DNA of 64,000 nt from an uncultured Clostridia bacterium (GTDB taxonomy: Bacteria > Bacillota > Clostridia > Oscillospirales > Acutalibacteraceae), in the NCBI GenBank assembly GCA_947625785.1, contig CANQPS010000006.1, forward strand, positions 1 to 64,000, written 5' to 3'. Every line of letters begins with the position of its first letter. The stretch's first letter is position 1. Below are positions 28,350 to 38,200 of the stretch, one piece after another. Both the position numbers and the translations under genes were made by a program. The notes under the pieces are model-generated. The model had not been told where the DNA came from. It saw only the letters and a list, made by a program, of their open reading frames with translations, and made no database searches.

Positions 28350-29034
28350 GAATCTTTAACAACAAGCGAAATGGCTGAAAAGTGGGATATATCAAGAAGG
28401 AGAGTAACAGTTCTTTGTTCGCAGGGAAGAATAGGAGTAATTGATACCAGAAATTGAATCGGTAAATTATGAAGATATTTTACCGGCGTCTTTTTTGGAA
28501 AGCAGTATAGATAAGTATGTGTATGACATTGCTTTATATAACCACTTTAAGCGTTATGAGGTGTTTAAGATAAGAGATATACTATCGTTAGTTAACGTTG
28601 ATATGCTTAGCTGGCAGCAGTTTGGCAGGGTAAAGATAGATATGGTTCTTGAATTTCAAAGACGTTCAATAAAAGGCGATATTTGTTATTTCATCAATGG
28701 TGAAATTAAGAAATCGGATGAAATAGAACCTTCTCGTGAGTTAGATGTTCAAATTTTGGTTATGCTCAAAAATGAGTATGGATTTAAATATAGTTGGATT
28801 TGCGATTGGTTTGGTGTTACCCGACAGTGGGTCGATCAAAAAATAAAGAAAGCGGGACGGACTCATTCTGGAAAATGGGATGGTTTTTCATATACAGAAG
28901 AAGCTGAAATTATAATAGATATGCTTAAGAATAAGCAAACGATGCACAGAGATAATGACAATTTTTATTATTTCTTAAAAAGTGCTGGCAAGGTCAATAT
29001 CATTAAGTTAAGCAACAGAACACCTACAAGTTAG
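28350..29034 (+). pseudogene. Frameshifted helix-turn-helix (MerR/excisionase-like) gene with C-terminal unknown domain
   Basis: Frame one (28350-28457) begins MESLTTSEMAEKWDISRRRV, an excisionase-like HTH start. It ends after only 35 aa. The conserved continuation LIPE appears in frame two at 28441 and runs to 29034 as an 18-kDa-size polypeptide rich in Trp and Tyr (SWQQFGRVKIDMVLEF; WICDWFGVTRQWVDQKI). The latter part has a second HTH-like segment. The overlap suggests a small deletion around 28430-28445 that broke a longer regulator. It could instead be two coupled genes. Function not recognised. Confidence 0.5.
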
Positions 29035-29104
29035 TGGGTACCCTGTTTTTTTAGAGATTATCTTATTTTTTTGAAAAAGACTTGACAAAATAGAAGAAAT
29101 GTGC

Positions 29105-29139
29105 GGCTGAATCTGTTCGCTTTACGAACAGATTCAGCC
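29105..29139. repeat. Perfect 15-bp stem near the 5' edge of the IS4 remnant
   Basis: GGCTGAATCTGTTCG (29105-29119) pairs perfectly with 29125-29139. Followed by a second inverted pair around TGTAATTA. May be an IS end structure or a terminator. Confidence 0.45.
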
Positions 29140-29189
29140 CTTGTAATTAGGAGTAAAATCCAATCTTAATTACAGGGAGCAAAAAACTA

Positions 29190-29790
29190 TGAATCAGGTC
29201 AAAAGAATAAAAGCTGCATTAAGCAAAAGTATCAGGGCAGTTTGTCAATCAACAAGTAGATAGTGTCGCAATCCCGAAACAGATTTTACCGGAAGAAAGA
29301 ATTTACCTATGGACAAGGTAATAAAAACAGTTCTGGGGTTCAGCTCAAAATCCCTGAATAATGAAATGATAGATATTTTCTCAGGGAATACTGAACTTCT
29401 ATCTGCCTCTGCTTTGGTACAACAGCGGTCTAAGATTCTTCCATCAGCGTTTGAAGATGTCTTTAAACAATTCATAAATACTATGAATCCGATTAAGCTA
29501 TTTGACGGTTCGGATATTCGTACGCCTATAAATCCCAATGATCCTGATTCTTATTACAAACAGGGTGACAGTAAACCATATAACCTTTACCACTTAAATG
29601 CTCTTTACGATCTGCTTTCCCATACATATCTTGACGCTGTTGTTCAAAGACGCAGACGCTGTAATGAACATCGTGCTTTATGCGATATGGTCGATAGATA
29701 TGACTCTTCTATCCCTTCTGTTTTCATTGCAGACAGAGGTTATGAATCCTACAACAATTTAGCACATATTCGCCTATATGCGAAGCAAAA
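29190..29790 (+). pseudogene. Truncated IS4-family transposase
   Basis: Starts with ATG at 29190 (NQVKRIKAALSKSI) and requires two frame changes before reaching the long frame at 29309. There, the transposase continues: NLPMDKVIKTVLGF, SLNNEMIDIFSG, LVQQRSKILP (IS4 core), then a DDE-type Asp in FDGSDIR and IADRGYESYNNLAHI. The match stops at about 29785 and is replaced by sequence belonging to a group II intron ORF. So the element lacks its C-terminal half and is non-functional. Confidence 0.7.
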
Positions 29791-29859
29791 TTTTTTGAGC
29801 GAAGCAATGGGTTCAGACCAAACAGAAGTACGGAAAATGCTATCTCTCAGGTCTACAAA

Positions 29860-31243
29860 ATGATACAGACACAACATTTATATTATGTGGTTGATGTAGA
29901 TATAAAGTCATTCTTTGATAATGTCAGTCACGGCAAATTATTGAAGCAAATGTGGACTATGGGAATACAGGACAAACAACTTCTGAAAATCATATCTTTA
30001 ATGCTGAAAGCTGAGGTTGCAGGAATAGGCTTTCCAGAGAAAGGCACACCGCAGGGCGGTATTATATCACCGCTTTTATCCAATATCGTTCTGAATGAAT
30101 TGGATTGGTGGGTAGCAAGCCAATGGGAAACACTTCCGACAAGGAAAATATATAAGGGAAAGGTGTTAAAAACAGGAACAGTTGACAGGAGCAGTACCTA
30201 TGTTGCATTACGAAAAAGCAATTTGAAGGAGTGCTACATAATAAGATATGCAGATGATTTCAAAATCTTTTGCAGAAAACGCTCCGATGCTGTTAAAATG
30301 TTTGAAGCTGTAAAATTGTGGCTCAAAGAACGATTAGGACTTGAAATCAGCCCTGAGAAGTCAAAAATAGTTAATCTGGAAAAAGAGCTGTTCAGAATTT
30401 TTAGGCTTTAGAATCACTGCAACCATAAAAGGCAAAGACACCAAAGGCAACCCGAAGTATGTTGTGAAATCCACTCTTACGGATAAGGCTGTTCGTAAGA
30501 TTAAAAAGAAAGCCTCACAGACAGTCAAACTTATCGAAAAGCCTATCAATGACAAGGAAGAATTTAAGCATATCACTTTCTATAATTCCTATGTCATAGG
30601 CATTCATAATTATTATCGCTATGCAACTCATGTGAGGAAAGTATTTGACAAAATCGCTTTTCAAATCTCCCGAAAACTTTACGCAAGAACTAAGAGAAAA
30701 CTAAAAAGGCACGGAAAGCCTTTGTGCGGGTATATAAAAGAATACTACGGTAAAAGCAGAGAAATCCGTTACATCAATGGAAATCCCATTATTCCGTTAG
30801 GATATGTACAGCACAAAAATCCTATGGATAAGAAAAGGGTCATCAATAATTATACAGCAGAAGGCAGAGCAGAAATCCATAAAATGCTCGAAACTGTAAA
30901 TATCACAGTATTGCATTATATGATGAGAAATCCTATTCTCAATCGGAGCATAGAATATAATGATAACCGCCTGTCACTTTATTGTGCTTCACACGGAAAG
31001 TGCAGTATTACAGGCAAAATTCTTGAAATAGGAAACATTCATTGTCATCATAAAATCCCTTACAGCATATCACATGATGACAGCTACAGCAACCTGATAT
31101 TGATATGTCAGGAAGCCCACATTCTTATTCATGCTGTAAACAGCGAGGTCATTCAGCGTTATAAAAATCTGCTGAACCTCAATACACAGCAAATCAGCAA
31201 AATCAACAAATTCAGAAAACTCTTAAATCTTGCAGATATATAA
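29860..31243 (+). pseudogene. Group II intron reverse transcriptase/maturase, 5'-truncated and frameshifted
   Basis: The RT domain begins abruptly (HLYYVVDVDIKSFFDNV, first catalytic Asp), continues through GTPQGGIISPLLSNI and the YADDF motif in YIIRYADDFKIF. Near 30391 a 1-nt frameshift stops the ORF (frame 1 reads FRIFRL-stop, while the alternative frame reads SEFLGFRIT). The second part (to 31243) holds the maturase/thumb and an HNH endonuclease (CSITGK, IHCHHKIP, DDSYSNLILIC). The N-terminal RT0-RT2 region is missing, lost at the junction with the IS4 remnant. Confidence 0.82.
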
Positions 31244-31297
31244 GGTTATTTCTTTGTAATACAGTTATGTTATTACATGATGATATTGAATGATAGC

Positions 31298-31332
31298 ACG
31301 CCGCATGAGCAGGAAACTCTCATGTACGGTGT
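31298..31332 (+). ncRNA. Group II intron domain V
   Basis: A 35-nt hairpin of classic domain V form: ACGCCG pairs with CGGTGT, CATGAG with CTCATG, with a 2-nt TA bulge on the 3' side and a GGAAAC-containing loop. Domain VI and the likely 3' splice junction follow, ending near 31378 (CCTATCAC), after which helicase coding sequence resumes. The RNA 3' end looks intact although the 5' half is gone. Confidence 0.7.
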
Positions 31333-31378
31333 AGAGTGGGGGAAAATTCGGAGATAACTTCAAAGGATTACCTATCAC

Positions 31379-33436
31379 TATTTAAAAATCTGCGTTTGGC
31401 AACAAAAATGTCTAATGTTTCAGGTATTCAAACAAATGACACAGTACAAAAAACTATGAATTTGTATATGATTTGTCAATATTTAGACAGCATAACAAAT
31501 GGAAAAGGCATAGTATTTGCAACAGGCACACCTCTGAGCAATTCTATCACAGAGCTACACACCATGATGCGTTACTTGGAATACGATTTCTTGAAAGACC
31601 ACGGTTTACAGCATTTCGACTCATGGATTTCGGTTTTCGGGGAGCAAAAGACCGACTGGGAACTCCGTCCTGCGGGTAATGGTTTTAAGGAAAAGACCCG
31701 TATCGCAAATTACAGCGGCTTGCCCGAACTCATGTCCATGTTCCAGCAGATAGCGGATATTCGTACCGCTGATACGCTGAAACTGGACGTTCCCGACTGC
31801 GATTATCAGGTGGTACAGGTGGAGGTTACACCGTTCCAGCAGGAACTTGTGCAGGAACTTGCTGACCGTGCCGATGCTATCAACGCAGGCAATGTTAACC
31901 CGTCGATAGACAATATGACTCCGCATTACCTCGGACGGACGCAAACTCGGTCTTGACCCACGTCTTATTGATCCCTCATTTGAGGAAGACCCGAACACCA
32001 AACTCAATAAGTGCGTTGAAAATGTTGCCCGTATCCATGCGGAGACTGCCGAGGACAAGCTGACACAGATCATTTTCTGTGATTTGGGCGTACCTCATAA
32101 AGCGGTGGGCGATGCCACGATTGAGGGTGATGACAATGATGACAACAAATCGGCGGCAGAGCGTGAAAGCCTTGAAGAAGAATGCGATTTTTGCGTGTAC
32201 ACCGACATTCGGGACAAGCTGATCGCAAAGGGTATTCCTGCGGAGGAGATAGCGTTTATCCATGATGCGAAGTCCGAAAAGCAGAAAGCCGAACTTTTTG
32301 ACAAGGTACGCTCGGGCGAAGTGAGAATCCTCCTCGGAAGTACCGCCAAAATGGGTACGGGAACTAACGTGCAGAAAAAGCTGATTGCCGTTCATGACCT
32401 TGATATTCCTTGGCGTCCGGCAGACCTTGAGCAGTGCGCAGGAAGAATTATCCGTCAGGGCAACGAAAACAAGAATGTGCAGATATTCCGCTATGTTACC
32501 AAAGGCACTTTCGATGCGTACAGCTATCAGACTTTGGAGAATAAGCAGAAATTCATCAGCCAGATCATGACAAGCAAAGCCCCTGCAAGGCGATGCGAGG
32601 ACGTTGACCAGCAGGCGCTGACCTACTCTGAGATCAAGGCACTCTGCACGGGTGACGAGAGAATAAAGGAAAAACTCATGCTCGAAAACGAGGTCAAGGA
32701 ACTGCGTGTGCTGGCGGCTGAACACAAAAATACCGTCTATGAAATGCAGGACAAAATAGCGGCGTTTCCCGATAAGGAGCAAAAGCTGACTGCAACACTT
32801 GACGGGCTTCATGCAGACCGTGAAACGCTCCGCAAACTGCCTATTGACCCCGAAAGGAAACTGCCCGTATTCAAAATCACAATTCAGGGGACGGAATACA
32901 CCGACCGCAAGGAGGCGGCAAAGGCTTTTGAAGATGCCGCACTCGGTATCAGAATTGCTGACACTCCCGTAAAAATCGGTAGTTTTCAGGGCTTTGACCT
33001 GTCTGTTACCGTAAATAGTTCCGCAATGGGTGGCGGAATGACAGCAAAAATGCAGGGGCAGGCTGCTCACAGCACCAAGCTGATAGAAAGTTTTGCCCAT
33101 AACCTGAACCGTCTTGAATCCGCTCTCTACAACATCGACGGCAGGATTGAAGGTGTCAAGGAAAATCTTGCGAAACTCCGTCTTGACCATGCCGAGGCAC
33201 AGAAGATCGTAGCGGAGCCGTTTCCCCAGCAGGTTGAACTTGACAGCAAGGAGGAGCGTTTGAAAACGCTGACCGATGAACTGAACAAGGCGGCTATCGA
33301 GGCTAAGAAAAATGCTCCGAAACGTGAGAAAACGTGCTACTTTGAGAGGGCAAAGCTGAAGCGTGATGCTATGAAGATTGCTAACAAGCCGAGAAAGAGC
33401 AAGGATAAGGGGAAAGAAACCCATAGTTTAGAATAA
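31379..33436 (+). pseudogene. 3' remnant of a conjugative-element SNF2-like helicase (helicase/methylase-type protein)
   Basis: Resumes at the intron 3' junction with LFKNLRLATKM, then SF2 motifs IVFATGTPLSNSITELHTMMRYL and, after a frame change, LGSTAKMGTGTNVQ, DIPWRPADLEQCAGRIIRQGN. This is the C-terminal half of the very large helicase found in clostridial conjugative elements. A +1 insertion of A at about 31918 breaks the frame: removing it restores DNMLRITSDGRKLGLDPRLI. The downstream frame (32084 on) is open to 33436. N-terminal (methylase/early helicase) parts are absent. GC content is clearly higher than in the backbone. Confidence 0.8.
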
Positions 33437-33438
33437 TG

Positions 33439-33479
33439 CATAATGAGGACTTTTGAGATGCTCAGAAGTCCTCATTATG
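33439..33479 (+). terminator. Terminator after the helicase remnant
   Basis: Perfect 14-bp stem (33439-33452 with 33466-33479) followed by a T7 run. This marks the left border of the defence operon. Confidence 0.8.
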
Positions 33480-33484
33480 TTTTT

Positions 33485-33598
33485 TTACTGTATATATCCG
33501 ACATCTTTAAGCCAGCTGAAGCCATATTTACAGTGCTTTAAGCCTATAAACTGTTGCTTCATTTTTCTACCGCATTCAGGACATATTCTTTCACTCAT
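33485..33598 (-). CDS. 37-aa zinc-ribbon-like protein (possibly truncated)
   Basis: ATG at 33598, stop at 33487-33485 on the minus strand. Begins MSERICPECGRKMKQQFIGL and contains a third Cys in HCKYGFSW. I recall longer clostridial proteins (about 60 aa) with CPxCG...QFIGLxHCxCG...; here the second CxC is CKY and the chain ends early, so it may be a decayed copy. No clear Shine-Dalgarno. Lies 40 nt downstream of the NADAR gene on the same strand. Confidence 0.45.
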   Translation of the reverse strand: MSERICPECGRKMKQQFIGLKHCKYGFSWLKDVGYIQ

Positions 33599-33637
33599 AG
33601 TAACTTATATCTTTGTCAATTTTTGTTATGACACGTA

Positions 33638-34519
33638 TCAGGAGTTGCACGATAAATGCAATATTCTGCGTACTTCCATTAAGGAAAATCCAAGAATGTT
33701 CTGTCCATTCCATTTGCTCGCATCAAGTCTATCAGGCTCGTCCAATCGTTTTCCACAAGCCCAAATTTTATCTGAATGTGAACATTCTACAAGATATGCT
33801 TCACTTGTTCCTAACAGCTTTTCTTTTAATTCTTCATTCTGACTGAATTTCCCAATCAACCCTTGAATAGCAATAAGTTGACGATTACCAGCCCATACAT
33901 TATTGATGTATCCTTTAGCGTTACGACCTATATATTGTTGCTTTTCCGGATACTCAGTGTCAAGTATGGCATTTGCAGAAATACTATCACCAAATAGCAA
34001 ACATTTTTGATGCATAATAAACTGTCCTGCTGATGTATAGTGATTATTATTTAGTACAAACGGAGAGTAAAACCAATTGCTTAAAAAGCCATATTTTCCC
34101 TCCGGACTATGGAAAAATACAGCATCTACCTGATGATCTGCTATCAACAATTTATCAAAATCCATTTGTTGTATATGAATGTCAGCAGTTTGATCGTAGG
34201 CTTCTTTTAGTATAACTGAAAACGTCGAATACTCCGTTCTATACAATTCGAGCATTTCATAAAACAACTTAGATACGTTGTTGAACCCGGGTTGTTTATC
34301 TTGGATCAGTGACATGATAGCATTCATTTGCATTCTTATTCCAGTTTCATTACGATATACACTGTCAATAGTAATACCGCTATTTACTGCTCTTTTACGC
34401 AATTTTTCAGATACAATTTTTATGGCTGAATTTTTATCTGTTTTACCGTTTATAACCTGAATACAGGCATCTATCAAGATAGCTGTTTCATACTTATCCC
34501 AAGGTATTCTCATTGCCAT
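33638..34519 (-). CDS. NADAR-domain protein (YbiA/DUF1768-like) with N-terminal unknown domain
   Basis: 293 aa. Residues 1-120 form a domain starting MAMRIPWDKYETAILIDA and YRNETGIRMQM, known to me from other defence-linked proteins without function. Residues about 130-290 are NADAR-like: FFHSPEGKYGFLSNWF, HQKCLLFGD, NVWAGNRQLI, LLGTSEAYLVECSHSDKIWACG, ASKWNGQNILGFSLMEVR. NADAR enzymes act on ADP-ribosylated guanine or related N-glycosides. The motif usually SAEQ reads SAGQ here (Gly165, codon 34027-34025, GGA), which may inactivate it or change its role. Last gene of the dnd-led operon. Confidence 0.75.
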   Translation of the reverse strand: MAMRIPWDKYETAILIDACIQVINGKTDKNSAIKIVSEKLRKRAVNSGITIDSVYRNETGIRMQMNAIMSLIQDKQPGFNNVSKLFYEMLELYRTEYSTFSVILKEAYDQTADIHIQQMDFDKLLIADHQVDAVFFHSPEGKYGFLSNWFYSPFVLNNNHYTSAGQFIMHQKCLLFGDSISANAILDTEYPEKQQYIGRNAKGYINNVWAGNRQLIAIQGLIGKFSQNEELKEKLLGTSEAYLVECSHSDKIWACGKRLDEPDRLDASKWNGQNILGFSLMEVRRILHLSCNS

Positions 34520-34545
34520 ATATCACACTTCCTCTCCTTACAGAT

Positions 34546-34592
34546 AAAAACCTCGGAAGTCTTTTTAAGGATACACGGCTTCCGAGGTTTTT
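34546..34592. terminator. Symmetric hairpin between the small unknown gene and NADAR
   Basis: AAAAACCTCGGAAG (34546-34559) pairs perfectly with 34579-34592. On the minus strand it gives an intrinsic terminator before the NADAR gene, which may reduce NADAR expression. Confidence 0.7.
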
Positions 34593-34596
34593 CGTC

Positions 34597-35256
34597 CTAC
34601 ATAGTATTCCTGATACTCAGGCTTACTTTATCAGCAATATCCTCTGACTGTATCCATTCCAGAATAGAAGGAGTAATGTCAGTAAGAGTGGCTTTCTTGT
34701 CACGGACTTTAATAAGAAACTCTTGTATTTCATCATCAAATCTCATTTCCTTCAGAAGAGCTTGTGCTTTACCCTGTGCTTCTGTATATGAGTCAACACC
34801 TTCTTGTGTTAACGGCCATTTTTCACACTTGTTTAAAGGAGTAATGCAACCTCTTACAATAGATGGAGTCGGATGAACGAGAACTATGATATTAAGTCCA
34901 TTGATTAGTTCACCATTTTTAGCTTTATAGAATGCTTCCCATTCCTTTGATATAGCTTCAATAAATGATTCTGTTTTTTGTTTGAAAGCAGAGGGATTTA
35001 CAGCTTTGGCATTATTAAAGGTGGTTTTAGAATAGTTCATAAGCTCACGTAAAACAGCAGATGTATTTTCCTTTAACGTAAAACTGAAATATCTCTTAGC
35101 AAGAATATACGAGATAATGGAAGGCATGAGTTTTGCAAAGTTATCAAAAAAAATCGAATTGCGTCTAGCAATAGCGGTATTGTCATTATCTTTTTTTCTG
35201 TTATCGGCAACATCTTCAATCAATCCGATTGTTGACTGTATCTTTTCATGCAGCAT
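34597..35256 (-). CDS. Defence-operon protein of unknown function
   Basis: About 219 aa from ATG 35256 (AGGAGGTG 9 nt upstream; the earlier in-frame start lies within the ATPase gene). Mostly helical; stretches FDNFAKLMPSIISYILAKRYFSFT and GLNIIVLVHPTPSIVRG are the most ordered. No recognised domain. Position just after the DpdH-like gene corresponds to that of DpdI in dpd loci, but I see no sequence evidence for this identity. Confidence 0.6.
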   Translation of the reverse strand: MLHEKIQSTIGLIEDVADNRKKDNDNTAIARRNSIFFDNFAKLMPSIISYILAKRYFSFTLKENTSAVLRELMNYSKTTFNNAKAVNPSAFKQKTESFIEAISKEWEAFYKAKNGELINGLNIIVLVHPTPSIVRGCITPLNKCEKWPLTQEGVDSYTEAQGKAQALLKEMRFDDEIQEFLIKVRDKKATLTDITPSILEWIQSEDIADKVSLSIRNTM

Positions 35257-35260
35257 ATAC

Positions 35261-38200
35261 TCACACCTCCTGTAATTCTGATAAAATTGTTTCAAACGTT
35301 TTTTTCTGACGTTCAAAACGTGGATCAACATTATCACTCCAGCTACCCTTGCGTGTTAAGTCTTCCTTTTCACTTCTCATTTGCTCGTGTGCTGTATCAA
35401 TATCCCTGTCTGCTTTACTAAGTAACGCAAGAAAAGGTAAAACTATTCCTATTGGATTTGACGAAAAAGCATACAGAACAGAAATGTCGTCTTCTTCTGA
35501 ATAATCCTTTTGAAGTATCATCATAGCTTTGGCTATATCTGAGGCAGCATTTTTAAGCGTATCAAACTTGTCTTTTTCTATATTCCCAAGGTTTATTCCT
35601 GCGGCATAAGCTTTCTGATAAAAGTCGTAGATCTCATTGATAAGATTACGAATATCACTTGCTTCAAGTTCATCTTCTATGTCTATATTATCGAAATATC
35701 GAAGTATATCCAACGCTGTTTTTCGGGCAAGAGCCGATTCTTCCACTACTACTTTATGAACTTTGGCTATGACTTTCTGAGTAAGCTCATATATCTCACG
35801 TTTATCCTTGACGGCTTTCTCGGTATCATTGAGTTCGTTTTCATCAAGCACATAATCTGACCTGCGTATTTCTTTCAGGGCAGCCTGATATAGAGGATAA
35901 TTCAACACATAGTTCTCAGTGTTTATCGTCACGCCCTGAATAAGATTAAAATATCTAACGGAGGCTGTATATGAATCAGGTGTTTTAGGCTCATTATATA
36001 TGAACTGATGTAAGTCATACCATGCCTGAGAGTGACCCACTGAAAATTCAGAACTACCATTTTTCGGGCTATCTGTAATGAGAAATGTTTCGTCACCCAG
36101 ATGATTTAACTTTGCATCACCGATTTTTCCATTAATGATAAGCTTATACACTTTCCCAATCATAGCCGCCTTGACATATGCAGGAACAGCAGCACCTTTG
36201 TCAACGTTCTTTATAGCACTTATGAATTTATCCTTATTTCTTTGCAGCCATGATGTAGCAAAGTAGATGGCTGATGCCGAATCGGGGAAATTCCATGATT
36301 TATTACCGAGGTAAAGCCATTTTCCGAAACAAAGAAGGAGCTGATATGTTTCATCAGTATCTTCAAATATTACAACGCATCTGTCAAGAGCCTGATCCTG
36401 TCTTTCAAAGCCCACCAGTCTGCCACCTATTGAATCTTTAAACCTGTTTTTTGAGTCAAGTGGTATTCCTTCCTGCTGCCAGTTGATGGCATCATAAACA
36501 AAGTTACTGATTTGATCACGAATGGGAACAAAGCGTATAAGATTTCCTCCGTCTCGATGCCATGCAATTACATTGGCTCTGAACGAATCATAGTCTTTCT
36601 GATTCTTAGGGTCAATTTTAAGCTGTTCCTTAGTTGCGGATTTTACCGGCTGAACTATTGGCTCCGGTTCAACTGCCACTTCAACTGCTACGGTGTCAAT
36701 TGCTTTTGCTTGAGAGTTTTTACTTTGAACAGGAGCAGGAACATTCTTGACTGTTGATGTGCTTGTAAGTTTACTTACAAAGTCACCGAAATCAAGTTCA
36801 AAGAAAATTTTCGTATTGATTCCTGCGATACAGCCGTTACTTGTAACGTCAAGTGTCTTGTCAGTCCAGAAACTCATAAAGGCGACTAAACGCTTTCTGT
36901 AATCAGCTTTCTGTTCCTGAGCTATCTGCGTGGACTGAACTATGTTTCCTATTCTGTTTTCTACAGATTCGGGGAGCGAAGAACGCCAACCCAAACAGAA
37001 TTTCGGGAATGATGAAATATCATGCAATGCCTCGTTTACGGCAGGCTCTACAATGTCCCTCAGAATATATCTCGGTGTTTTATGGTCAGACATGGCATCA
37101 TAAAGATTGATAATAGCGTTTTGCGTAAATGGGAAAAGTGAGATCTGTTTCCCTGATGCCAGTTTGAATCTATCCCAGTGGCTATGTTCGTTGTCTTCAT
37201 GAACAGGCATATCTTCCGAATAAGCACCGTTCTTTACCCATTCATCGAGAACATCACTGTTAAGTGATATCGCATTAAGGTACTTAGCAACAAACTGAAT
37301 GAGATCATTTTTGTTATCACCGATAACACCATCGTGAATAGTTATCTGCTTTGTGATACGGTCACGATAGTTGTCTCGGAACTGATTATAATACTGGGTC
37401 GTAGTGCCAACAACAGAAATAAGCTTACAGAGGTTGTCAACTGCGTTTGAGCCTGTATGACCAGTTACAAGAGCATTAAGGAGAGCCTGATTGACACCTG
37501 TAAATGAGGTAATATCCTCAACAAGCAATATCAGGTTCTTGCCTTTCCTTTTTAATTCCTGCCTGATTTCCTTAAATATCTGCTGAAAATCCCCCGGTTC
37601 TATACCGGCACTTGTCTGAATAACCGTTTCAACGAAAGAGTTCATATAGTCGGTGATTTTTTGAATAAACTCCTCGTCATCACCTTCCATAAGACTGTTT
37701 GCAAAGTCCCGTGCTTTTCTGTCGGCTTCTTCAAGCTGATTGATAAAATCAATGTCAAGTGTAAGATCAGCTTTACTGAATTGTGCTATAAGGTCAAGAT
37801 CAACGCTTGATGAATTTATTATCTTACTGTAAATCCTGTCAATCGGACCACCGGCAGCCATAAACCGTTCCTGAAATGTTGAGTTGTTAAGCAAGGCAAT
37901 CAGTTTCTTACGCTTGATATTGCCAAGCACTTCACTTGTGTCGTTCTCAATTTCAACAATGAACTGGTGATATATCGTAGACTTGAACTTGCTTTCAGTA
38001 ATAGCCTGATTAGCCTTTACAAGTCGCTCATAGGCTTCCTTGTTTGATATTTCTTTAACTTCCTTTATATCAAGAAGCTGTCTGATAGTTCCTTTAAGAG
38101 TGTTATCACTTCTTCGTATCAGAAGAACAACATCATCGTCTTTTTCTTTTGCTGAAAGCATGGCATATATCCAGCGTATAAAGTGGGACTTGCCCGCACC

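Noticed and set aside
31976-33424. 482-aa minus-strand ORF across the helicase remnant
   Set aside because: High-GC shadow of the plus-strand helicase, whose motifs are recognisable.
33453-33846. Plus-strand ORFs opposite the NADAR gene
   Set aside because: No motifs or start signals; the antisense NADAR frame is clearly coding.
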